A stretch of 64,000 nt of DNA from Lichenibacterium minor (GTDB lineage: Bacteria > Pseudomonadota > Alphaproteobacteria > Rhizobiales > Beijerinckiaceae), in the NCBI RefSeq assembly GCF_004137685.1, contig NZ_QYBB01000002.1, forward strand, positions 310,001-374,000, given 5' to 3'. The position numbers and the translations under genes were made by a program. The notes under the pieces are model-generated. The model had not been told where the DNA came from and did not search any database. It saw only the letters and a list, made by a program, of their open reading frames with translations. Below are positions 10,206 through 17,696 of this stretch, in pieces; positions within the stretch are counted from its first letter, which is position 1; every line of letters begins with the position of its first letter.

Positions 10206-11487
10206 CGCCGGACGGCCCTCCGAACTTGGCGAGGCTCTGCGCGAGTTCCGGATGATCCTCGGCGTGACGCGCGAGGGGCACGCCGGCCACGGCCGCCTCC
10301 CAGGCCTGCCGAACGGCCCTGACGCCAGCGGCCGGTCCGCCTGGATGGCTGACGACGCCGCCGCCGCAGAGATACATCAGGTCCAGGGTGCGGCCGGTGC
10401 GTTCGTAGGTTTCGGGCGCCTGTCCGCCCCACTGGCCCGAGCACACGACGGGGAGCGCCGTGTCACGCGGCGAGAAGATCGGCGTCGTCACATCGGCGAA
10501 GGACGACACGAAGGAGCCGTCCGGCTCCCAGTATTTCGCTCCGATTCCGTTGATCTGGAACTGGTCGACGCCGAGCAGGCGCCAGAACTGCTGATAGACC
10601 TTGAAGCCGAGGCCGAGGCCGGGGTGGCGGGTGAGCAGGTCCCATCCGGCGCGATGGGCATGAATGACGAGACGGCTCCGCTTACGCAGGAAGCTCAGGC
10701 CGCCGAACCCGACCGACTGGATGGCGATCACGGCGGCATTGCCGCCGGCGTCCGCCACGATGTCGTGGTCGCGCAGCATCTGCTCCGGATCGGCGCTGGA
10801 GATGTTGAAGGCGTACATGACCTTCTTGCCGGTTTTCTGCTCGTGGTCGAGGACGATCGGCATGATGGCGCGCACGCGCTCGGCCAGGCTCGAATAGGCC
10901 GGGCTCATCAGCTTTTCGTCGTCCTTGATGAAGTCGACCTCGGCTTCGACGAGCTCCCGCACCATCGCGGCCGACTCCGCCGGGCGGAGGCCCAGGGCCG
11001 GCTTGACGATGGTGCCGATGATGGGGCGCCCCTCGACGCCGGTCAGGCGCAGGCTGCCGGGCGTGCCGAATTGCGGACCCGGATGGGCATCCGCGAAAGC
11101 CGGCGGCAGCACCATGTCGACGACGCGGACCCCCGTCAGCTGCTGGATCGAATAGGTGCCCCCGATGGCGATCGTCATGAGCGCGGCGAGGTCGGTCCCG
11201 ACCGCATCGAGCGGAAAGTCGATATCCACGTCGGCGCGGTTGAAGGTCCGCGGTCGTGCAGGCTCCTGCCCGTGCGGGTCTCCAAACGAGGGCGTGCCGA
11301 CCGGCGCGAGCGGCCGGATGGCGACGACGCGCGCTGCCACGCGGGCTTTCAGCTCCGGCGTTTCCCCGGGAAGCGCCACGAAGGTCCCGGTCGACTGGTC
11401 GCTGGCGATCTTGGCCGCCACCCGCTCGACATCGCCCGGAGCCTCAACCCGGTAGGTGAGGCGGATCACGTCGGGCACGGCGTTCAA
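10198..11487 (-). CDS. oiaX: RuBisCO-like protein, probable 3-oxo-isoapionate-4-phosphate decarboxylase
   Basis: This RuBisCO large-subunit homologue has about 426-429 residues. Counting from the internal GTG at 11478, it keeps the lysine of GTIVKPALGL (K159), the carbamylatable lysine and metal ligands in DFIKDDE (K185, D187, E188), a histidine in IHAHRAG and a C-terminal LCGGGVVSHPGG. A TTG at 11487 gives a four-base overlap with the MFS stop and has GGGAG seven bases upstream, so I take it as start; GTG 11478 is the alternative. RuBisCO-like proteins of apiose loci either decarboxylate 3-oxo-isoapionate 4-phosphate (OiaX) or transcarboxylate and hydrolyse it (OiaT). The nearby L-erythrulose-1-phosphate isomerase genes favour the decarboxylase. 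Confidence 0.82.
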   Translation of the reverse strand: MNAVPDVIRLTYRVEAPGDVERVAAKIASDQSTGTFVALPGETPELKARVAARVVAIRPLAPVGTPSFGDPHGQEPARPRTFNRADVDIDFPLDAVGTDLAALMTIAIGGTYSIQQLTGVRVVDMVLPPAFADAHPGPQFGTPGSLRLTGVEGRPIIGTIVKPALGLRPAESAAMVRELVEAEVDFIKDDEKLMSPAYSSLAERVRAIMPIVLDHEQKTGKKVMYAFNISSADPEQMLRDHDIVADAGGNAAVIAIQSVGFGGLSFLRKRSRLVIHAHRAGWDLLTRHPGLGLGFKVYQQFWRLLGVDQFQINGIGAKYWEPDGSFVSSFADVTTPIFSPRDTALPVVCSGQWGGQAPETYERTGRTLDLMYLCGGGVVSHPGGPAAGVRAVRQAWEAAVAGVPLARHAEDHPELAQSLAKFGGPSGDA

Positions 11488-12815
11488 ACGTCGGCTCCCG
11501 TCGGTGCCGCCATGTTTCGGAAGGCCGTCGCTCCCGCACGGCTCCGCTCGGTGACGGTGAGGAAGACGAAGACCACGACGCCGAAACAGGCGAGGGCGCC
11601 GCCGAGCGTGATCAGCGCGGCCGGATAACCGCCCGAGGCCTGCCGGATCCAGCCCGTCAGATAAGGGCCGATGAAGCCGCCCAGGTTGCCGATCGAATTG
11701 ATCAAGCCCAAGGCGGCGGCGGCCGAGACTCCGGAGAAGATCTGCATCGGTACGGTCCAGAAGACGGTGTTGGCGCACCAGATCCCCATCGCCGCCACGC
11801 AGATACCGAACAGGCCGACGATCGGCGACGTGCTCAGCGCCGCCAGGACGAAACCACATCCTCCCAGCACCGCCGGCACCAGGATGTGGAAGCGGCGTTC
11901 GCCATGCCGGTCGGAGTGTCGCGCGTTCAGCATCATGGCGACGGCGGTGCACAGGAACGGCAGCGCCGAGATGAAGCCGACCTGCAGGTTGGACAGGTTG
12001 CCGACACTCTTCACGATCTGCGGCAGCCACAGGCTGATGCCGTAGATGGCGACGATGTTCAGCATGGCGGCGAAAGCCAGCACGACGGCGCGGGGGTCCT
12101 TCAGCGTCGCCAGAGCGCCCATGCGGGACTCGACCGGCTTCGCGCTCGCCTCGGCGGCGAGCGTGTCGGCCAACCAGCGCTTCTCCTCGGCATCGAGCCA
12201 GGCCGCCTGGGCGGGATGGTCGGTCATCACGAACAGCGTCACGATGCCGAGCATGACGGCCGGCACGCCCTCGACGATGAACAGCCACTGCCAATTGGCC
12301 AGGCCGCCGCCCGAGATCGAGAGGATGAAACCTGAGACCGGGGCGCCGATGACCAGGGAGACCACGGATCCGAGCGAGAAGGTCGCCATCACGCGGGCCC
12401 GGGCTTCGCGCGGGAACCAATAGGTCATGTAGAGCAGCACGCCGGGGAAAAAGCCCGCCTCGGCGGCCCCCAGCAGAAAACGCATGACATAGAAGGACGT
12501 GGTGCCGCTCACCCAGGCCATGCCGACCGCCAGGATACCCCAGGTGACCAAGATGCGGGCGATCCAGCGCCGGGCACCGAAGCGGTGCAGGGCGAGGTTG
12601 CTCGGGATCTCGAAGAAGAAGTAGCCGATGAAGAACAGGCCGGCCCCCAGGCCGTAGACTTCCGGCGTGAAACCGAGATCCTGGTTCATCTGCAGGGCAG
12701 CGAAGCCGACGTTCACGCGGTCGAGGAAGGCCACGAAGAAGCACAGGATCAGGAAGGGCAGCACACGCCACCGCACCTTGCGGACCACGGCTTCGCCGAG
12801 CCTGACGTCGTCCAT
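11484..12815 (-). CDS. MFS transporter of the anion:cation symporter type, first gene of the apiose operon
   Basis: This 443-residue transporter has about twelve membrane segments. It opens with the family's landmark FFVAFLDRVNVGFAALQMN near residues 26-44 and has the central loop around WLDAEEKRWLAD. Relatives carry sugar acids such as galactonate or tartrate. Here it could import D-apionate or a related acid, complementing the ABC sugar importer lower in the operon. It is followed with a four-base overlap by the RuBisCO-like gene and preceded by a 146-base gap holding a candidate operator. The substrate is inferred. Confidence 0.85.
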   Translation of the reverse strand: MDDVRLGEAVVRKVRWRVLPFLILCFFVAFLDRVNVGFAALQMNQDLGFTPEVYGLGAGLFFIGYFFFEIPSNLALHRFGARRWIARILVTWGILAVGMAWVSGTTSFYVMRFLLGAAEAGFFPGVLLYMTYWFPREARARVMATFSLGSVVSLVIGAPVSGFILSISGGGLANWQWLFIVEGVPAVMLGIVTLFVMTDHPAQAAWLDAEEKRWLADTLAAEASAKPVESRMGALATLKDPRAVVLAFAAMLNIVAIYGISLWLPQIVKSVGNLSNLQVGFISALPFLCTAVAMMLNARHSDRHGERRFHILVPAVLGGCGFVLAALSTSPIVGLFGICVAAMGIWCANTVFWTVPMQIFSGVSAAAALGLINSIGNLGGFIGPYLTGWIRQASGGYPAALITLGGALACFGVVVFVFLTVTERSRAGATAFRNMAAPTGADV

Positions 12816-12853
12816 ATCACCCTCCCGGCGCTCGCCGTTGCGAGCTGATTTAT

Positions 12854-12868
12854 TATGTCATCATACCA
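12854..12868. promoter_or_regulatory. Possible operator upstream of the apiose operon
   Basis: TATG-TCAT-CATA forms an inverted repeat, and extending three bases gives the complement of TGGTATGATGA, the 11-mer also found at 8856-8866. It lies about 40 bases upstream of the MFS start, in the AT-richest stretch of the gap between dhaK and the MFS gene. The FadR-type regulator at the left edge is the likely binder. No clear -35/-10 pair can be assigned. Confidence 0.4.
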
Positions 12869-12961
12869 GTACGGGGCGCTCGGAAGGGTGTCAATGAGCG
12901 GTTGGTGGACGCGATGCGGGCGAAGCGCCGCTCGGCCGCTCCGCCCGCGTCGCGTCGGACA

Positions 12962-13969
12962 TCACGCGTCTCCCGTCACGGTAAGGCCAATCGAGCGCGC
13001 CTTGACGCCCAGCAGGCGGTCGAGTTCGCCATCGACACGGGTGATCGTGACCGATACCCCCATCATCTCCAGCGAGGTGAAGTAATTGCCGACGAAGCGG
13101 TGCCGGATCGTGATCCCCCGGTCCGCCAGGATCTCGGCGACATGGCCGTAGAGTATGTAGAGCTCCATCACCGGGGTCGCTCCGAGGCCCGAGACCAGGA
13201 CGGCGACATCGTCCCCGCGGTCGAAGGGCAGGTCCGGCAGCACCGTTTCCATCATGGTGGCCGCCATGGCGCGGGCTGGTTCGATCGCCCGGACCGCGAT
13301 GCCGGGCTCGCCATGGTGGCCGATGCCGACCTCCATGGTGCCGTCCGCGATCCGGAAGTTCGGCTTGCCGGCCGCCGGGATGGTGCAGGGCGTGAGGCCG
13401 ATCCCGATGCTGCGGGTGGCGTCGATGGTCTTCTGCGCCACGGCGATCACGGCTTCGAGATCGGCACCTTCCGCGGCAAGCGCCGCCGCGGCCTTCCACA
13501 TCAGGACCTCGCCCGCGACGCCGCGGCGCTTGCCGCGTTCGTCGAGCGGCGCCGAGGCGGCGTCGTCGTTGGCCACGACCGTCCTGACATCCAGCCCTTC
13601 CCGCGCAGCGAGCCGGACCGCCATCTTCACGTTCATGTTGTCGCCGGCGTAGTTGCCGTAGAGGCAGGCGATGCCGCGACCGCCGTCGGCCGCCTTGAAG
13701 GCGGCCTGGAAGGCCCGGGCCGTCGGGGACGCGAAGACTTCGCCGATCGCGACGGCATCGAGCAGTCCCGGCCCGACATAGCCCACGAAGGCCGGTTCAT
13801 GGCCCGAGCCGCCGCCCGACACGATGCCGACCCGACCCGCCGATCCCGCGCCCGCGACCCGGATCACGCGCGGATGCGCGGTGCCGGCCAGGAGATCGGG
13901 ATGGGCGAGCCTGAGACCCGCCAGGGCATCCTCGACGACATCGTCGGGGTCGTTGATGATCCGGTTCAT
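12962..13969 (-). CDS. dhaK: Stand-alone DhaK-type kinase subunit
   Basis: This 335-residue DhaK domain has the phosphate-site loop VSGGGSGHEPAFVGYVGPG (about residues 50-68) and GIGHHGEPG, whose histidine near residue 218-219 forms the covalent hemiaminal with the ketose in this family. No DhaL (ATP-binding) or DhaM domain is fused to it or encoded nearby, so kinase activity would need a partner from elsewhere. ATG 13969 (MNRIINDPDD) was preferred to the longer frame. Position among tetrulose genes suggests a ketotetrose such as erythrulose as substrate. That is inference. Confidence 0.8.
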   Translation of the reverse strand: MNRIINDPDDVVEDALAGLRLAHPDLLAGTAHPRVIRVAGAGSAGRVGIVSGGGSGHEPAFVGYVGPGLLDAVAIGEVFASPTARAFQAAFKAADGGRGIACLYGNYAGDNMNVKMAVRLAAREGLDVRTVVANDDAASAPLDERGKRRGVAGEVLMWKAAAALAAEGADLEAVIAVAQKTIDATRSIGIGLTPCTIPAAGKPNFRIADGTMEVGIGHHGEPGIAVRAIEPARAMAATMMETVLPDLPFDRGDDVAVLVSGLGATPVMELYILYGHVAEILADRGITIRHRFVGNYFTSLEMMGVSVTITRVDGELDRLLGVKARSIGLTVTGDA

Positions 13970-14065
13970 GATCCCTCGCGGCTGCGCGATGTGGAGCCGC
14001 CGTCGATGGCGCCGACGGACGACCGGCATCGCTTCATGTCGGGATCGCTAGAGCCGATGGACGGC

Positions 14066-14827
14066 TTACGCTGCGCCGACCTGCCCGACGATGCCGAGAA
14101 AGCCTTCCGGCGCCCAGGCCGAGCGGCCGATGAACAGCCCGTCGATGTGGGGTTGGGCCGCCAGGGCGACGCAATTGCCGGGATTGACGCTGCCACCGTA
14201 GAGCACGCGCAACTCATGTCCCGTCACCTCGGCCAGCGTCGCCTTGATGCGGGCGTGCTGCGCGTCGGCGAAGCCCGGCTCGGCCGGCGTGCCGCCCTCG
14301 CCGATCGACCAAACGGGCTCGTAGGCGATGACCACGCGCTCGGCCTCGGCGCGGGAAATCCTGGACACCGCGGCCCGCACCTGGCGCTCCAGCGCCTCCG
14401 CGGTGCGGCCCGCGTCATGTTCGTCCCGCGTGTCGCCGACGCAGACGAGCGGCGTCAGGCCGTGGCGCAGCGCGGCGGCGACCTTCATCGACACGGTCTC
14501 GTCCGTTTCGCCAAAATAGGTGCGCCGCTCGCTGTGGCCGATCTCGGCGATCGTGGCACCGCAGTCGGCTGCCATGGGGGCGGAGATCTCGCCCGTCCAG
14601 GCTCCGGCCTCGGCCCAATGAACGTTCTGCACCCCGACCCTGACGCGCGTGCCGGCCAGCAACCCTGCGACCTCGGCGACCGCCGTGAAGGGCGGGATGA
14701 CGAAGAGCTGCGCGGCCGTGTTGCGTGCGAGGTCGGTCCCCACCAGCGCCTCGGCGAAGGCCCGCGCTTCGGCGCGCAGCTTGTTCATCTTCCAGCTCGT
14801 GCCGATCCAGAGCGTGTCGAAGGCCAT
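14066..14827 (-). CDS. eryH: Triosephosphate-isomerase-like L-erythrulose-1-phosphate isomerase
   Basis: This 253-residue TIM-barrel isomerase keeps all three TIM catalytic residues: K13 in TSWKMNK, H98 in EIGHSERRTYFGE and E170 in IAYEPVW. The C-terminal phosphate loop LYGGSVNPGN is also present. In Brucella-type erythritol pathways the TIM paralogue EryH converts L-erythrulose 1-phosphate to D-erythrulose 4-phosphate, and in apiose pathways the corresponding enzyme (LerI) does the same job. Clustering with eryC, eryI and the apiose genes supports that role over housekeeping triosephosphate isomerase. It lies 14 bases after eryC. Confidence 0.85.
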   Translation of the reverse strand: MAFDTLWIGTSWKMNKLRAEARAFAEALVGTDLARNTAAQLFVIPPFTAVAEVAGLLAGTRVRVGVQNVHWAEAGAWTGEISAPMAADCGATIAEIGHSERRTYFGETDETVSMKVAAALRHGLTPLVCVGDTRDEHDAGRTAEALERQVRAAVSRISRAEAERVVIAYEPVWSIGEGGTPAEPGFADAQHARIKATLAEVTGHELRVLYGGSVNPGNCVALAAQPHIDGLFIGRSAWAPEGFLGIVGQVGAA

Positions 14828-14841
14828 GTGGTCGCTCCGGT

Positions 14842-15771
14842 TCAGGCGGCGCGCGACGGGCGCGCCTCGATATGGGCGGACCAGAAGGCCACCGACTCCC
14901 GCATTTCCGATACCACGGCCCGGTCGGCCGGCTCGCGCTCGCGCCAGGCGAGCTCCAGGCAAAGCTCGTTGTCGGTGCCGCCTCCGTCCCGCACCGCGGC
15001 GAGCAGAGCGTCCGGCTGGATGCGGCCGTCCCGGTTGCGCTCGGCGGTGAAGGGCCAGTGGCCACCCTTGTTCATGGTGGACTGCTTGATGTGGATGATG
15101 GGCGAACGCGTCGCGAAATTGCGCGCCCAGGCATAGGGGTCGGTGTCGGCGGGGTCGGAGGACGACACGTCGCCATGGTCGATGTCGACCATGGGCAGCA
15201 GCGGCAGCGGCAGGGCGCCGTCGTCGATCTCGGCCTGGAGGGTCCGCGTCCCGGCCTGGGTGTGGCCGAGTTCGCGGCCGACCGACATCGGCTCCCAGAA
15301 CAGCCAGGTGAGGCCGCGTTTCGCCGCATGGTCCGCCACGTCGCGCCAGCACTCCAGCGCCTGTGCCAGCCGCGCCGCGCGCCGGGCCGGGTCGTCGTGA
15401 TCGCGGAAGGTCAGGATGGCATATTGCGTGCCGATCGCCGGGCAGCCGAGGTCGGCGGCGATGTCGGCCAGCCCCTTGAACCAGGCGACCGAATGAGCCC
15501 GGGCTTCGGGGTCGGGATGACCGAAGTGGTTGAGCCGCCCGTAGGGCCCGGTCATCATCGACGTCACCGCCAGACCCTCGGCGGCACAGCTCTGCGCCAT
15601 GCGGTCCGTCGTGCGCCGAACCAGCGCGGCGGGCCAGGCGGGGTCGATGAACTCGTGGGTCAGTTGGATCCGGCCGATGCCGACCTCGCCGGCCAGCACG
15701 CGCGCCAGTTCCTCGGGCTCGGCGAAGCGGTTCACGAAAGGGTTCGTGCTCAGCGACAGCGTGAAACCCAT
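14842..15771 (-). CDS. eryC: Sugar-phosphate isomerase/epimerase EryC
   Basis: This is a 309-residue AP-endonuclease-2-type TIM barrel. ATG 15771 (MGFTLSLSTNPF) was chosen; the open frame runs 24 codons further into the divergent promoter region. Metal-site features are visible in FWEPMSVGRE, MVDIDHGDVSS and the late LCLELAW. In the erythritol pathway EryC converts the EryB product 3-keto-L-erythrose 4-phosphate to L-erythrulose 1-phosphate. It is divergent from eryI and followed by eryH. Identification rests on family fold and a complete set of ery neighbours. Confidence 0.82.
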   Translation of the reverse strand: MGFTLSLSTNPFVNRFAEPEELARVLAGEVGIGRIQLTHEFIDPAWPAALVRRTTDRMAQSCAAEGLAVTSMMTGPYGRLNHFGHPDPEARAHSVAWFKGLADIAADLGCPAIGTQYAILTFRDHDDPARRAARLAQALECWRDVADHAAKRGLTWLFWEPMSVGRELGHTQAGTRTLQAEIDDGALPLPLLPMVDIDHGDVSSSDPADTDPYAWARNFATRSPIIHIKQSTMNKGGHWPFTAERNRDGRIQPDALLAAVRDGGGTDNELCLELAWREREPADRAVVSEMRESVAFWSAHIEARPSRAA

Positions 15772-15899
15772 GCCCTCCCCCGATCGTCGCGCGGCTTGCT
15801 GCCGTTGCCTGTGAAAAGAAGCAGGCTTGAAAAAATTTTGCAACTGCTGAAATTTAACACAGCGCCCGGCATGTCCGGGCAGATCATCGGGAGGATCAC
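15772..15899. promoter_or_regulatory. Divergent eryC/eryI promoter region with AT-rich operator-like sequence
   Basis: This 128-base gap separates the divergent eryC and eryI genes. Its central part is sharply AT-rich compared with its surroundings, with TTGAAAAAATTTTGCAA near 15828-15843 and TGAAATTTAACACA at 15848-15861. A close relative of the latter, TGAAATCTTTTACACA, lies upstream of eryD at 16524-16539. EryD is the obvious candidate to bind both. GGGAGG at 15889-15894 is the eryI ribosome-binding site. Confidence 0.5.
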
Positions 15900-16358
15900 A
15901 TGAAGCTCGTCATCGGTGCCGACAGCGCCGGCAAGCCGTTGCTCGACGTCCTCGCCAAGCACCTCGCCAGCAAGGGCCTCGATGTGACGGACCTGTCGCC
16001 CGGCTCCGGCTCCACGCCGGAGTTCTATGCCGACACCTCGGAGCGCGTCGGCACGGCGATCACACGGGGCGAGTTCGATCGCGGCATCCTGTTCTGCGGC
16101 ACGGGGATCGGGGTCTGCATCTCGGCCAACAAGGTGCCCGGCATCCGCGCCGCGCTGACGCACGACACCTACTCGGCCGAGCGGGCAGCCAAGAGCAACA
16201 ACGCCCAGATCATCACCCTCGGCGCCCGCGTGGTCGGGCCGGAACTCGCCAAGGCCGTGGTGGACACTTGGCTTGCCTCGGAGTTCGACCCGGCCGGGAG
16301 CTCCGCCGGCAATGTCGGCGCGATCGACAAGCTCGACGGGAAATACTCGAAGAGCTGA
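15900..16358 (+). CDS. eryI: RpiB-like D-erythrulose-4-phosphate isomerase
   Basis: This 152-residue RpiB/LacB-type isomerase has the catalytic cysteine C66 in [15 protein letters not shown] and the phosphate/substrate histidine H88 in [11 protein letters not shown]. In erythritol catabolism EryI converts D-erythrulose 4-phosphate to D-erythrose 4-phosphate; the apiose-pathway name for this step is DerI. It would complete both routes in this cluster. A perfect GGGAGG precedes the ATG by six bases. It is divergent from eryC and separated from eryD by an inverted-repeat element. Confidence 0.86.
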   Translation: MKLVIGADSAGKPLLDVLAKHLASKGLDVTDLSPGSGSTPEFYADTSERVGTAITRGEFDRGILFCGTGIGVCISANKVPGIRAALTHDTYSAERAAKSNNAQIITLGARVVGPELAKAVVDTWLASEFDPAGSSAGNVGAIDKLDGKYSKS

Positions 16359-16380
16359 GGCGGCCCCGCCTTTCCCACCT

Positions 16381-16493
16381 CCGTCTTGGCGAGGAGCGCG
16401 GCGCCGAAGCCACCCAGCCCACGGGTTCCGTGGAGCACGGCCGTCACGGCCCTCCACGCTTGCTGGGCGGCTTCGCTGTGCTCGCCATGACGG
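16381..16493. repeat. Extended inverted-repeat (REP-like) intergenic element
   Basis: The outer arms CCGTCTTGGCGAG (16381) and CTCGCCATGACGG (ends 16493) pair at 12 of 13 positions. Inside them GCCGAAGCCACCCAG pairs with CTGGGCGGCTTCGC, and a core stem GTGGAG/CTCCAC flanks a GC loop. The whole 113 bases can fold as one long branched hairpin or cruciform. It resembles the palindromic intergenic repeats scattered in alphaproteobacterial genomes. I found no second copy in this window. Confidence 0.7.
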
Positions 16494-16523
16494 CACAGGT
16501 CCGCTTGACGCAGGCTCCGGGCC

Positions 16524-16539
16524 GTGAAATCTTTTACAC
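16524..16539. promoter_or_regulatory. Candidate EryD operator upstream of eryD
   Basis: TGAAATCTTTTACACA matches TGAAATTTAACACA in the eryC/eryI divergent region apart from a short insertion and central differences. It is AT-rich in GC-rich surroundings and lies about 31 bases before the eryD GTG start. SorC-family regulators of polyol operons commonly control their own gene and neighbours. Binding is inferred. Confidence 0.4.
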
Positions 16540-16569
16540 AACAAGAATGTTTTTGCAGGGCAGGACAGA

Positions 16570-17550
16570 GTGAGCCGCACGCCGGATCCGAACCCGATGG
16601 CCGAAGACGACGCGAGCTTGGCGGCCCGCGCCGCCTGGCTGCATCACGTCGGGCGGCTGACGCAGGGCGAGGTCGCGACCCGGCTGAACGTCCCCAATGT
16701 GAAGGCGCATCGCCTCATTGCGCGCGCCGGCCGGGAAGGCATGGTGCGCGTCTTCGTCGACGGCGAGATCGCGAACTGCTTGCAGCTCGAGCAGCAGTTG
16801 TGCCGCGCTTACGGCCTTGGCTTCTGCGAAGTGGCCCCTAACGTCGACGATGATCCCTTGCCCCTGCGCTCGCTGGGCGTGCTCGGCGCGCGCTACCTTC
16901 GCCTCATCTGCGAAAAGGGCGAAGACGCCGTGATTGGCATCGGCCATGGCCGCACGCTCGCGGCCTGCGTCGAGCACCTGCCCCGGATCGACGCGCCGCG
17001 GTTGAAGTTCGTGTCGCTCCTCGGCGGCTTCACCCGCCGCTTCGCCGCCAACCCGTTCGACGTCATCAACCGCATCGTCGAACGCACGAGTGCCGAAGCC
17101 TATGTGCTGCCGGTGCCTTTCGCATTGAATTCCGCCGAGGACCGCGCCGTGCTGATGGCGCAGCGCGGCATTGCCGATGTCTTCGCGCTGGCCCGCAGCG
17201 CCACATTGCGCTTCGCCGGGATCGGCATCGTGGACGGCCACGCGGCCTCGCTCGCCACCTCCGGGATGATCGAGCCGGCGGAATTCGACGAGGTCGCGCG
17301 CGCCGGGGGCTGCGGCGAGATCCTGGGCCATTTCTTCGACGAGCGCGGGCGCCCCGTCGAAACCGAACTCTCGCCGCGCATCGCGGCCCTCGACCTCGAC
17401 GATCTGCGCAGCGGCAAGCTCGTCGCGGTGGCAGGGGGCACCGCCAAGCCGGATGCGATCCGCGCCGTCCTGTCGAGCGGCCTGCTGCATGGCCTGCTGA
17501 CCGACGAGCGCACCGCCACGGCGTTGCTGGGACCGAAACCGAAGACCTGA
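16570..17550 (+). CDS. eryD: SorC/DeoR-type erythritol operon regulator EryD
   Basis: This 326-residue regulator has an N-terminal helix-turn-helix around HHVGRLTQGEVATRLNVPNV and a large sugar-phosphate-isomerase-like effector domain (GIGHGRTLAACVEHLP, LLGGFTRRF, late LVAVAGGTAKPDAI). EryD represses the ery genes and responds to erythritol or a phosphorylated intermediate in related bacteria. The GTG at 16570 is used; ATG 16597 is a good alternative that still keeps the whole DNA-binding domain. It lies upstream of eryA, 146 bases away, so it may be the first gene of the eryDABEFG unit. Confidence 0.87.
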   Translation: MSRTPDPNPMAEDDASLAARAAWLHHVGRLTQGEVATRLNVPNVKAHRLIARAGREGMVRVFVDGEIANCLQLEQQLCRAYGLGFCEVAPNVDDDPLPLRSLGVLGARYLRLICEKGEDAVIGIGHGRTLAACVEHLPRIDAPRLKFVSLLGGFTRRFAANPFDVINRIVERTSAEAYVLPVPFALNSAEDRAVLMAQRGIADVFALARSATLRFAGIGIVDGHAASLATSGMIEPAEFDEVARAGGCGEILGHFFDERGRPVETELSPRIAALDLDDLRSGKLVAVAGGTAKPDAIRAVLSSGLLHGLLTDERTATALLGPKPKT

Positions 17551-17696
17551 CGCCCCGAGCGGGTTCTCCCGAACCTGCCCGGATCTCGAAACCGCGAGGG
17601 CCCAATGCCCCGCAACACGGATGGGAGGGAGATCGGCATGAGCCACGCGCGACACGCTTGCACCGTCGCCGTCCCCGCGTGGCGGGAGGGTCATTG

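Noticed and set aside
12902..15136. 744-codon open frame on the plus strand
   Set aside because: It is antisense to dhaK, eryH and eryC, whose active-site motifs are complete.
17551..17696. Hairpin GGTTC/GAACC after eryD as a terminator
   Set aside because: It has only a five-base stem and no T run, and the following ery genes are on the same strand and probably co-transcribed.
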